DNA of 47,025 nt, taken from an uncultured archaeon. GTDB taxonomy: Archaea > Nanobdellota > Nanobdellia > Woesearchaeales > CAIVOO01. The notes below the pieces were generated by a model. It did not search any database and was not told the origin of the DNA. It was given only the letters and a program-made list of their open reading frames with translations. Numbering within the stretch: the first letter of the stretch is position 1; each line of letters starts with the position of its first letter. The DNA is taken from NCBI GenBank assembly GCA_903904885.1, contig CAIVED010000010.1, positions 1 to 47,025 on the forward strand. Reading direction: 5' to 3'. A program made the translations under genes and the position numbers. Shown piece by piece: positions 31,942-39,827 of the stretch.

Positions 31942-32850
31942 CTATGATATTTTTCTTATCTGCAGGCTTTGCTGCTTTGAAGCCATGTACCCGTAGTCCA
32001 TGTTAACATCAAGTGTTGTTGTATACGCCAGATTGCCCGGAGGCACGTTGAATACACAGGTTATAAGCGCCTGCTTGTTTACGAGCCTTATGGGGGCGTT
32101 CGGAAGGCACTGGCCTGCTGCGCCGCCAAGCTTGAACGGGGCATAGTAAATCCTGTCAAATTTATCATACTTCAGCTGCGTGCAGATGGGGGTATTGCCC
32201 CTTTCAATAACCTGCCCGTCGCCAACATTTCCTACCCTGATTTTGAAAATTACCTTTCCCCTGAGAGATTCCTGTTCAACAGATGTTACTGAAACAGGAG
32301 CACCCTGGCCTGCGCCGACAGCTGCGCCGTGAGGAACGCATGCTTTAGTAGCAACCGGACTGTAAGGATCAGGGTCTACGCATACCGGTATGCTGGCCAG
32401 TGTCTGATAATCATAGCAGGCAGTTGCCTGGATTGTTACCGGATAAACATCAATGTCCTTTGGCATGTTGATGCTTAATGTTCCGTAGGATGGAAATTGT
32501 ATCTGTGTGTAACCCCCGTCAGGGTTTGTGGTTGTTTTTGCATCAAGTGCGCCAAGAACATACTGGTCTGTGCCTGTCTGTATTATGTTTTTGTCAAATC
32601 CTGAAAGATAAAAATATGCCCCTGTTTTTGTTGAGCCAAGATTTTTGACCTCAAGAACTATGTTGTTCCCGGTATCTCCGCCAGAAGTGTAAATTATTGG
32701 CGGAGGATAGTTAGAAAGGAAATTAAAGACAATTCCCTGGGTTCCCTGATGGGTTTCTCCAATGGTCTGGGCCTTCTGCCCCCCGAGGCTGCAGGCTGAA
32801 GCTAATACCGCAACTATAGAAAACATCAACAAAAGCTTAAAACACCTCAT
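31942..32850 (-). CDS. Surface lipoprotein, paralogue 2
   Basis: 302 aa. ATG at 32850 is preferred (AAGGGCAAG just upstream, giving MRCFKLLLMFSIVAVLASAC with lipobox ASAC); a start 21 nt earlier would put charged residues before the signal. Same architecture as its neighbours: GTQGIVFNFLSNYPPPIIYT, then ACYDYQTLASIPVCVDPDPY, PVSVTSVEQESLRGKVIFKI and C-terminal VNMDYGYMASKQQSLQIRK. Predicted lipid-anchored protein on the outer face of the membrane. The gap to the next gene is 10 nt. Confidence 0.8.
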   Translation of the reverse strand: MRCFKLLLMFSIVAVLASACSLGGQKAQTIGETHQGTQGIVFNFLSNYPPPIIYTSGGDTGNNIVLEVKNLGSTKTGAYFYLSGFDKNIIQTGTDQYVLGALDAKTTTNPDGGYTQIQFPSYGTLSINMPKDIDVYPVTIQATACYDYQTLASIPVCVDPDPYSPVATKACVPHGAAVGAGQGAPVSVTSVEQESLRGKVIFKIRVGNVGDGQVIERGNTPICTQLKYDKFDRIYYAPFKLGGAAGQCLPNAPIRLVNKQALITCVFNVPPGNLAYTTTLDVNMDYGYMASKQQSLQIRKIS

Positions 32851-32905
32851 CTTGCCCTTCAAAAGTGGCACTTATGTATTTAAACTTTTCTTTTTATTAA
32901 ACTTT

Positions 32906-33904
32906 TTATTTAATAGGAACTCTTCTTGAAATTATCATCTTTGTGGATATTGCGCTTGTGTAGCCATAGCCAAGGTCTATGAACAGCAAAGTGGCGTATG
33001 GCTGAGTTAATGTTATTGGAGATTTATAGACGCATCTGAAAGAACTCTCTTTAGCCGAAATCGTTATGGGAAACGGTCCGCAGTCAAAATCCTGGCCTGT
33101 CCCCTCTGTTGAAAGGCTCATTTTAACATCCCCCTCATTTAAATTTCCCCAGAAATCCTTTCCAAGGCCGCTGAAACTGCCCCCGCAGGCAGCTGCTGCC
33201 TTGCCGCGTTGGTATATCTGCCCTTTTCCATTGTTCTGCACATAAACCAAAACATCCAGCTCATAGCCGGAACTCTGTTTTATGAGCTTTGGCTCTACTC
33301 TGGTTATTACAAGCGGCGCCCCCTCGCTTGCCATCGAAACAGATTGCATTTGGCAGGGCTTGGTTGTTTTCTTCAGCGGATCTGGGTCAAGGCATATGGT
33401 AACTCCCTTGCTGGTATGATAATCATAGCATGCAGAGACAACAAATTTTACCTCCTGGCTCTGGGTCTGGCCAAACAGGTCAAGGGTCTTAAAGTTTTTC
33501 GAGTAAACAGTTACATCCCCGTCAGGATTGTCAACAGCTTTTCCCTTCAGGCTGAATTTAAATGCGTTTCCGGCACCCAGCGGTAACTGATAGGACTGGT
33601 CGGTCCAGGGGTCGTCAAGAATCGAGAGAAAGGTGTCATCGTAGGAAACTACAATTTTTCCGTCATTTATGTCCGATGCCCCCTTATTTGCTGCATTTAT
33701 TGCAAACGGAAAAATGGAGCCTTTTTCATAGGTTTCGTTCGGAGGCGCACCCTTCACCACAGACATTACCAGCGCATCGGTGCCTGTCCTAAGGCTTTCC
33801 TGCGTTATTGTTACCGGCTTGTTTGTGCTGCCGCCGCCCACAAGGCCGCAGGCGCTAAAAATTATCATGATGCATGCAAGAAAAATAATTTTTTTGTCTA
33901 TCAT
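32906..33904 (-). CDS. Surface lipoprotein, paralogue 3
   Basis: 332 aa with signal peptide and lipobox FSAC (Cys about residue 19) followed by Gly-rich GLVGGGSTNKP. Paralogue of the two downstream genes: GTDALVMSVVKGAPPNETYE, SACYDYHTSKGVTICLDPDP (closest to paralogue 2), PLVITRVEPKLIKQSSGYEL, and final IDLGYGYTSAISTKMIISRR. The conserved ...D.GYGY.. strand near the C-terminus is shared with paralogue 2. Predicted extracellular partner of the large membrane protein encoded just upstream. Confidence 0.8.
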   Translation of the reverse strand: MIDKKIIFLACIMIIFSACGLVGGGSTNKPVTITQESLRTGTDALVMSVVKGAPPNETYEKGSIFPFAINAANKGASDINDGKIVVSYDDTFLSILDDPWTDQSYQLPLGAGNAFKFSLKGKAVDNPDGDVTVYSKNFKTLDLFGQTQSQEVKFVVSACYDYHTSKGVTICLDPDPLKKTTKPCQMQSVSMASEGAPLVITRVEPKLIKQSSGYELDVLVYVQNNGKGQIYQRGKAAAACGGSFSGLGKDFWGNLNEGDVKMSLSTEGTGQDFDCGPFPITISAKESSFRCVYKSPITLTQPYATLLFIDLGYGYTSAISTKMIISRRVPIK

Positions 33905-33933
33905 TTTTTTTAGCTGATTTTATTTTTTTAAGA

Positions 33934-36129
33934 TTAGCAGGACACCGTTCCGCAACTTATTCCGCATTGCTGCCCAATATTGTCTATATTGTTGGGGATT
34001 CCCGCATTTCGGTTGGACGTACCGCAGCAAAGACTTGCCTGGCATCTCCTGCACCGATACATGTCTTTTTCCACCAAATAAACACACCTTACTCCAGACT
34101 CACTTTTGTCCTGGCACTTAGCTTGTTGGTCATAGGTGCGGGCATCGTAGCTTGAACACGAAACTGATGAAGATTCGCTTCCGGTGTTGCTCGGCAAAGA
34201 GTTTCCAACCGCGCTTCCTGCCTGGCTGCCTGCCGATGCCCCTGCTACTTCCGGTGTTTGCGATGTTGCAGTTCCTGCCTGGCTGCCAGCAGCAGTCCCT
34301 GCAGCAGCTCCCTGCTGGTCGGTTGTTGCTGCTGTTGCCCCTTTCTGCACATTAACTGTCTGGCTTACTATCGCCCGGAAATCATATTCCCCGTTTACAA
34401 AAATATACCTGTCTGCCTCCTGGCCAGCTTCTACTTTCGAGCCTTTGAGAACCAGTTCAGGGTTATTTGTTTTCATAAAGCAGCTGAATGACTGGAATGG
34501 CGTCTCGCCCAGGGCGCTGACTACGCTTCCTGTATCGCTGAGTGTATATGCTGAATAGCCCGGCCTTTGGCCGTCAGATGTTGGCACCACGGGCCGGTCA
34601 CATTCTACAAGCTCGATTCCCTGGGGAACGTTGATTATGAATTTTTTCAAGGTGGTTATGCTACCGCTTCCAACAGGCTCAATTGTTATGCTCATCTGAG
34701 GATATGGGGGCGTTGTTGAAAGCGCAACAGGGCTTTGAAGCCCTATGTTGAATTTTGCAGGGCCTGCAGAAGACACGGAAAGCAGATGAAGTGTGGGGAA
34801 CTTTTCTGGCGCCGCCAGCAGTCTTCCTCTATCAACAAAGGAAACGGCAAGCTGGGAGCTTGTAATTGAATTGAATGTTGCTGTGAAATTTATTATCCTG
34901 TTGCCCCTTTCAAGGCTGTCAAAACTGCATCTCACTGCTTCAGTCCTGCCGACAATGTCCATGGTAAATTGCTGCGGGAATGTTTTTCCGCCCACTGAAC
35001 CTTTTTTTGGATCATCTGACAGGCAGCTTGTTGCTACGTCCAGGGATTTTTCAGGCAGAGACAGCGCGGTTATCTGGGCCCATACAACTGCTGGCTGGCC
35101 TGAATACAGTATGTTTGGCTTTTGCATTTCAACCTTAACTCCCACCGGAGCAACTGTTGCCTGTTCACCCTCGGTGTATGCACCTGCTGTCGCTATGTTA
35201 ATCTGCTGCTTGTACAGACTTGTCAGCCCTTCGGATATAAGCTTGGGGGAATTAAGCGCCCACCTTCCTGCATCCGCAAGCGCTGCCCTCCCTTCGCTTG
35301 TCAGCGTTGCCATGTTGGCTACTGGCTTTAGTATGTCAAATCCTATGGCACCCAGTGAAAGGGCAAATCCCACTATGAACCAGAGAATGAAAAGCAGCTG
35401 GAGCAGCCTCGCGATACCATATATGGTTGTCTGCGGTTTTTCTGTTTCCCCTACGTTTTTTACAAAAAATACAAAATCCAAAGATGGAGCGAAAATTATT
35501 ACCAGAACTATAAGCGAATTTTGGACTGCGCTTGGCAAAATGGGCATTAAATTGAAAACTGGAGTCAGCACCTTGAAATACGCAGGGACATTCTGGGTGA
35601 TTAAAGATATGAAGAATGCAGGGAAAACAAAATCCGCAAGGGCCCATCCGGCAGCTGCAAAAACATTTGTCCTAATCACCACAAGCAAAATAAAAATGAA
35701 AAACAATCCGAACAGCCTGAAGTCCGGCCTGAAGCCCGTAATCCAGCTGAGTATCTGATATGCCAGGATTAGCAGGGCAACAAGGCCCATAAAATTAAGA
35801 TTTGTAACTGCGGGGTCACCCTGTCCTGTGAATTTTCCCCATAGCCAGGAAGCTGCTTTTTTCGCACTCTGCCCCCCGGATGTGCCTTGAACATACTGGG
35901 GAGGAGCCTGAGCATATTGGGGAGGCTGTTTTTGCCCCCTGTCCTTTGCCTCTTCCTTGCTTTTTGCTCTTTGCTCCTTGGCTATTTTTTCTGCTGATTT
36001 TCTCTCCTTTTCCTTTTCTGCGGCCTGCATAGCTGCAGAAACAACAATTCCCTCTGGGCCTGCGAGGCCTGCAGCTTCCTCTGCAAGGCCTAATCCAACA
36101 GGAACGCCCTCAAACTCTTCACCGGCCAT
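33934..36129 (-). CDS. Large polytopic membrane protein with beta-rich ectodomain and Cys-rich C-terminus
   Basis: 731 aa, not recognised. N-terminal ~95 residues are soluble and low complexity (charged helix, then Pro/Gln/Tyr repeats QYAQAPPQYVQG). About residues 112-265 hold five membrane helices. The rest (~460 residues) is probably outside the cell: beta-rich domains (VEMQKPNILYSGQPAVVWAQ; NIGLQSPVALSTTPPYPQMS), an Ala/Gly/Thr/Gln-rich linker (about 600-655) and a ~70-residue Cys-rich end with at least 10 cysteines (RCRRCQASLCCG; CGISCGTVSC). ATG at 36129 chosen over an upstream TTG. Central piece of the surface operon; likely a platform for the three lipoproteins. Confidence 0.75.
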   Translation of the reverse strand: MAGEEFEGVPVGLGLAEEAAGLAGPEGIVVSAAMQAAEKEKERKSAEKIAKEQRAKSKEEAKDRGQKQPPQYAQAPPQYVQGTSGGQSAKKAASWLWGKFTGQGDPAVTNLNFMGLVALLILAYQILSWITGFRPDFRLFGLFFIFILLVVIRTNVFAAAGWALADFVFPAFFISLITQNVPAYFKVLTPVFNLMPILPSAVQNSLIVLVIIFAPSLDFVFFVKNVGETEKPQTTIYGIARLLQLLFILWFIVGFALSLGAIGFDILKPVANMATLTSEGRAALADAGRWALNSPKLISEGLTSLYKQQINIATAGAYTEGEQATVAPVGVKVEMQKPNILYSGQPAVVWAQITALSLPEKSLDVATSCLSDDPKKGSVGGKTFPQQFTMDIVGRTEAVRCSFDSLERGNRIINFTATFNSITSSQLAVSFVDRGRLLAAPEKFPTLHLLSVSSAGPAKFNIGLQSPVALSTTPPYPQMSITIEPVGSGSITTLKKFIINVPQGIELVECDRPVVPTSDGQRPGYSAYTLSDTGSVVSALGETPFQSFSCFMKTNNPELVLKGSKVEAGQEADRYIFVNGEYDFRAIVSQTVNVQKGATAATTDQQGAAAGTAAGSQAGTATSQTPEVAGASAGSQAGSAVGNSLPSNTGSESSSVSCSSYDARTYDQQAKCQDKSESGVRCVYLVEKDMYRCRRCQASLCCGTSNRNAGIPNNIDNIGQQCGISCGTVSC

Positions 36130-36186
36130 TTTCAATTAATGAGAAAAAACCTCTTTCACCTCTTTTAAATTTTAATGATTGCGACA

Positions 36187-37392
36187 TCAAACTATCTTTA
36201 CAACCAGGTCAATTATCTCAAATGTCGACAGCGGCGCCATCTTTATTGCATTGTTGCCTTCCTTTGCAAAGCTGTTGATGTTCCTTGTGTAATTGTAATC
36301 CCTTGTTTCAAGCCCGGTTTTGATTCCGTTTATGTACATGTCTGCCTTCTTGCTTGTGGCTGAATCAGGGAACAGCATGCTCATCTGAAGCGTGCGCGAA
36401 CCGGACCGTACTGCATTGTACTGGGAGCTGTTCAGGTCAAAATAATAAGTGGACGGAAGTGTTGACTTCAGCTTCAGCTTTATCAAGATGTTGTCAATCT
36501 GATAATATGCAGATGTCGGCTTTTCAAACTCCGTGCTGAATGTTATGGTGTTCTCGCCGCTCATCAGTATGTTTGGTGACAGCGGCTGGCTTACGATTTC
36601 CCCGCATATTGGCGCCTGGGAATAAACATTATGGCTGTTTATGTCCACATTAAGCCTGCCAAGCCCCGCCTGGTTTGTGCAGTCAACATAAAACCGCAGG
36701 TTGGCAGTATCAATGTTGTTGTTTTCTGTTGAAGAAATTATAAACGTGCTCTGGGAAAGTCTTTTGGATGTGTCTGTAATGTCTGCAACAAGGTTGAGGT
36801 TGGAAAGCGAATAGCGATTTGTTTTCCAGAACTCAAAGCCAACAGAGCCTGTTTTTATGAGAAGGGAGTTCTGCCCTGACAGAAGGTCTGCCGGAAGTTT
36901 GACAGCAATATTCTGCTCCCCGGGCTCTTTTTCATAAATAACCTGACCGTTCAGCACAAGTATCAGCTCTCCCTGATGATTGTCGATATTAAATGAAAAA
37001 ATCAGGTTTTGGGTATTCTTCACATCCCCCAATGAAAAAGAAAGGTTGTAGGCATCATTTGAGAACCAGTTGCTTTTTATTACAATAGAATCTGCGGTCT
37101 TTAGCGTTGTTGCCTGGGTTGAAACAAGAAGTGTTAGGGGAGGGATGGACTTTTCGTATTCTGTTGAAGAAATATATTCCAGAAGCCCGGGATGCTCCAA
37201 AAGAAGGGTTTGGTTTGAAACATTTGAGGAAGTTGAAGTGCTTCCTGAGTTTCCAGTATCATTGCTAAGGTTTAGGATCTGGTTCCTTTGGGAAGGCGGC
37301 ACAAAAAGTATGTACAAAATTATAAGGCCGCCAATAATGGCAACAAGGGTTGCTGCCTTTGTCCCATCCTGGGCTTTTTTGCTTCTTAACAT
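36187..37392 (-). CDS. Single-anchor surface protein, first gene of surface operon
   Basis: 401 aa. Short basic N-terminus MLRSKKAQDGTKAA, one membrane helix TLVAIIGGLIILYILFV, a Ser/Thr/Asn linker, then ~340 residues of beta-rich ectodomain with jelly-roll/carbohydrate-binding-like repeats (FSFNIDNHQGELILVLNGQV; LLSGQNSLLIKTGSVGFEF; LMSGENTITFSTEFEKPTSA). The N-terminus recalls class III (archaellin/pilin-like) signals, with KKAQDG before the helix, but cleavage is unproven. The ATG at 37392 fits a leaderless start from the TATA box at 37415-37427; a start 57 nt upstream would lie inside the promoter. Confidence 0.75.
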   Translation of the reverse strand: MLRSKKAQDGTKAATLVAIIGGLIILYILFVPPSQRNQILNLSNDTGNSGSTSTSSNVSNQTLLLEHPGLLEYISSTEYEKSIPPLTLLVSTQATTLKTADSIVIKSNWFSNDAYNLSFSLGDVKNTQNLIFSFNIDNHQGELILVLNGQVIYEKEPGEQNIAVKLPADLLSGQNSLLIKTGSVGFEFWKTNRYSLSNLNLVADITDTSKRLSQSTFIISSTENNNIDTANLRFYVDCTNQAGLGRLNVDINSHNVYSQAPICGEIVSQPLSPNILMSGENTITFSTEFEKPTSAYYQIDNILIKLKLKSTLPSTYYFDLNSSQYNAVRSGSRTLQMSMLFPDSATSKKADMYINGIKTGLETRDYNYTRNINSFAKEGNNAIKMAPLSTFEIIDLVVKIV

Positions 37393-37414
37393 ACTTAGGA
37401 CGAATAAATGAGAT

Positions 37415-37428
37415 ACATATATAAATGT
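37415..37428. promoter_or_regulatory. Bidirectional TATA box shared by the surface operon and pelA
   Basis: The near-palindrome ACATATATAAATGT is centred about 37421. The minus-strand ATG (37392) and the plus-strand ATG (37448) are 29 and 27 nt from the centre, so one TATA element could drive two leaderless messages in opposite directions. No second box is suitably placed; TTTTTAAAT at 37434-37442 is too close to the pelA start. Confidence 0.55.
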
Positions 37429-37447
37429 TTTTCTTTTTAAATGGGTC

Positions 37448-38500
37448 ATGAAGATACTGCGCTCTGACCTTAAAAAAGGGGAGATGAAAGTCAGGGTTGA
37501 AAATCCTGATGATGTTCTTGTTTTGAACAGGATAATCGCTGAAGGGGATTTTGTCAGCGGGTTCTGCGAAAGGAAAATAAAAATAGGAACAGGAGAAAAC
37601 GCAAAATCTGTAAAAAAGAGCTATTTCCTGAAGATTCTTGCTGAAAAAAAGGATTTTGAGGGAAATGAGCTGAGGGTTAACGGAAAAACAGTTGAAGAAA
37701 AAGAGGATATTCCAAAGGGCTCATACCAGACAATTGAGGCCATTCCTGGCGCGGAAATTGTGATTGAAAAAAACAAATGGAGCGCATACCACCTGCAGAA
37801 GCTAAAGGATTCTGCCGTTGAAAGCAGGCAAAAGATCATGATTGTTGTCTGCGACAGGGAGAGCGCAATCTTTGCTGTTACAAAAAAAAGCGGCTTTGAC
37901 ATCCTGCTTGAGCTTTCGGGAGATGTGCAGAAAAAAGGACATGAAACAAAAAAGGAAAGCAGATTTTTCCAGGATGTGGTTGAACAGATAAAGGATTACG
38001 CAGAAAGATACAAGATAACAAACATAATCCTGGCGTCTCCTGCATTCTGGAAAGAGGAAATCATAAAACTGGTGAAAGAAAAGGAGCTTAGGCAGAAAAT
38101 CCTGCTTGCAGGATGCGGCTCTGTTTCTGAAAATGCAGTCTATGAAGTGCTGAAAAGCGATGCCATACAAAAGGTTCTTGAGAATGAGCGGGCTGCAAAG
38201 GAGATTGCGCTTGTGGATGAGGTTGTAAAAGAGATATCAACAGAGGGAGCTGTTGCCTATGGCATTGATGACGTGGCAGACAAAATATCCGGCGGAAATG
38301 TGAGAGTTCTTTTGTTTACTGACAAATTTTTCAGCGAAGGCCAGAAAAAAAGCAGGGCAGATTACGCTGAAAACCTGATAGAAACCGCAGAAAAAACGGG
38401 GGCTGAGATGCACATAATCAGTTCTGACCACGAGGGGGGAATGCGCCTGGACGGCCTTGGGGGAATCGCCGCTTTGTTAAGATACAAGAGTTACAGCTGA
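37448..38500 (+). CDS. pelA: Pelota (Dom34) ribosome rescue factor
   Basis: 350-aa aPelota, which enters the empty A site of stalled ribosomes with aEF1A/ABCE1 and promotes subunit splitting. Three domains read in order: Sm-like N domain (MKILRSDLKKGEMKVRVENP; AEGDFVSGFCERKIKI), central eRF1-like domain (KIMIVVCDRESAIFAVTKKS) without the GGQ loop, and C domain (GCGSVSENAVYEVLKSD; AYGIDDVADKISGGNVRVLL; LDGLGGIAALLRYKSY). Length is standard. Leaderless start implied by the promoter 27 nt upstream. Confidence 0.95.
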   Translation: MKILRSDLKKGEMKVRVENPDDVLVLNRIIAEGDFVSGFCERKIKIGTGENAKSVKKSYFLKILAEKKDFEGNELRVNGKTVEEKEDIPKGSYQTIEAIPGAEIVIEKNKWSAYHLQKLKDSAVESRQKIMIVVCDRESAIFAVTKKSGFDILLELSGDVQKKGHETKKESRFFQDVVEQIKDYAERYKITNIILASPAFWKEEIIKLVKEKELRQKILLAGCGSVSENAVYEVLKSDAIQKVLENERAAKEIALVDEVVKEISTEGAVAYGIDDVADKISGGNVRVLLFTDKFFSEGQKKSRADYAENLIETAEKTGAEMHIISSDHEGGMRLDGLGGIAALLRYKSYS

Positions 38501-38560
38501 AAATCATTGGCGAATTGCAAAAGGTTTTCTTTATTAAGCTATGACAAAAGCCAGGGAAAG

Positions 38561-38664
38561 GTTTAAATAGTAGCTATTGTTATCACTCAGTAAAAAGAGG
38601 CGTCACTTAGTTCCTTTTTAAGGGCAAGCTTATTGAGCCCGCGCCTAAAAAGGGGGTTGGAAAG
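38561..38664 (+). promoter_or_regulatory. Promoter and structured leader of TrmB-like gene 1
   Basis: GGTTTAAATAG (38561-38571) is a TATA-like box predicting a start near 38592 and a ~70-nt leader, long for this genome. The leader can form AGGCG (38598-38602)/CGCCT (38642-38646), GGGC/GCCC (38622-38640) and CCTTTTT (38613-38619)/AAAAAGG (38647-38653). The last pairing covers part of the GGGGG Shine-Dalgarno (38652-38656), so access for ribosomes may be switched. The rest of the 38501-38664 gap shows nothing else. Confidence 0.45.
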
Positions 38665-39468
38665 ATGATTGTAAAAGACGATTTTTTAGCAACATTAAGA
38701 AGGTATTTTTCTCTTAATCTTTATGAGGTTAAGATATGGGCCGCACTTCTTTCGAGGGGTGTTTCTACTGCTGGTGAGCTTTCTGACATTGCGAATGTTC
38801 CGAGGTCAAGAAGCTACGATGTTCTCGAATCTCTTGAAAAGAAAGGATTTGCAATTACAAAAATCGGTAAGCCGATAAAATACATTGCTGTTAACCCCAC
38901 AGAAGTTGTTGAAAGGGTAAAGAAAAACATGAAAGAAGATGCAGACACCAAGGTAAAGAGACTGGAAGAGCTTAAGGGAACAGAGATTCTTACCGAACTG
39001 AATGCGCTTCACAATCAGGGCATTGAGCTTGTTGAGCCATCTGAGCTTTCAGGGAGCCTGAAGGGAAGGCACAATTTATACAACCATCTTGAAACTACAA
39101 TCAAGAATGCAGAGAAATCAGTAACTATTATGACCACAACCCAGGGCTTTTTGAGAAAGGTGGAAGGCCTTAAGCCCGTGTTTGAAAAGCTTAAGAAAAG
39201 GGGAGTGAAAGTGAGGATTGCAGCTCCATTGACAAAAGAATGCAATGCTGCCATAAAAGACATAAGCGGCGTTGCAGATGTCAGGAATACTGATTCAAAG
39301 GGCAGGTTTGTTGTGGTTGACGGGAAGGAGATGGTATTCATGATAATGGATGACCAGGAAGTGCATCCTACCTATGATGTGGGCATCTGGGTCAACACAC
39401 CTTTCTTCGCATCCGCTGTTGAGAATCTGTTTGACGGCGCATGGAAGGGCATGAAGCCTGCAAAGTAA
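38665..39468 (+). CDS. TrmB-like transcriptional regulator 1
   Basis: 267 aa. N-terminal winged helix of TrmB type (SLNLYEVKIWAALLSRGVST; AGELSDIANVPRSRSYDVLE; SLEKKGFAITKIGKPIKYIA), a coiled segment (VVERVKKNMKEDADTKVKRL), and a C-terminal PLD-like/TrmB effector domain (KGRHNLYNHLETTIKNAEKS; TIMTTTQGFLRKVEG; GRFVVVDGKEMVFMIMDDQE). TrmB proteins respond to sugars in thermophiles; this short form lacks the obvious sugar-binding extension. Paralogue of the gene at 46043-46837, with an 80-nt identical DNA tract at 38746-38825. Confidence 0.88.
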   Translation: MIVKDDFLATLRRYFSLNLYEVKIWAALLSRGVSTAGELSDIANVPRSRSYDVLESLEKKGFAITKIGKPIKYIAVNPTEVVERVKKNMKEDADTKVKRLEELKGTEILTELNALHNQGIELVEPSELSGSLKGRHNLYNHLETTIKNAEKSVTIMTTTQGFLRKVEGLKPVFEKLKKRGVKVRIAAPLTKECNAAIKDISGVADVRNTDSKGRFVVVDGKEMVFMIMDDQEVHPTYDVGIWVNTPFFASAVENLFDGAWKGMKPAK

Positions 39469-39527
39469 TTATTTTATTTTTTCTTGTTTTCTTTTTTATG
39501 TTTTGATTAAATGACGCTCCACTTTTG

Positions 39528-39722
39528 AAAAAATTACGTTTGCTGGTTCTTGCATTACTCTTCAAGTTTGTTCAGCTTCTTCTGCTGAATTGCCATGCAA
39601 GAAAGTAATATTTGGTTGACGAGCGCAGAGAAACGAGGCAACCTAAAGCAGTTCTGGCAATCGGGGCAAACGGAAAAAGCAAGAAGCCATATTAAGAACT
39701 GCCCAGAAAAACGGGATTTTTC
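39528..39722 (+). repeat. Structured intergenic repeat, copy E (full length)
   Basis: Full copy in sense, about 60 nt after the TrmB-like gene. Hairpin 1: TTCTTGCAT (39547-39555)/ATGCAAGAA (39595-39603), with an inner TTCAGC/GCTGAA stem (39571-39589). Hairpin 2 is rewritten to GGTTG (39614-39618)/CAACC (39639-39643) yet still pairs. Hairpin 3: GCAGTTCT (39648-39655)/AGAACTGC (39695-39702). T-rich tail at 39716-39727. The pheS promoter (ATATATTTTTAAATC, 39793-39807) follows. Confidence 0.85.
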
Positions 39723-39827
39723 TATTTTTGGATTGCCAAAAGTGAGGGTTTGCTTTGCCTAGGGAATGCTGCGCCAAGCCTGAAAACCAGCAATATATTT
39801 TTAAATCATCCACATATCTTGGCTGCT

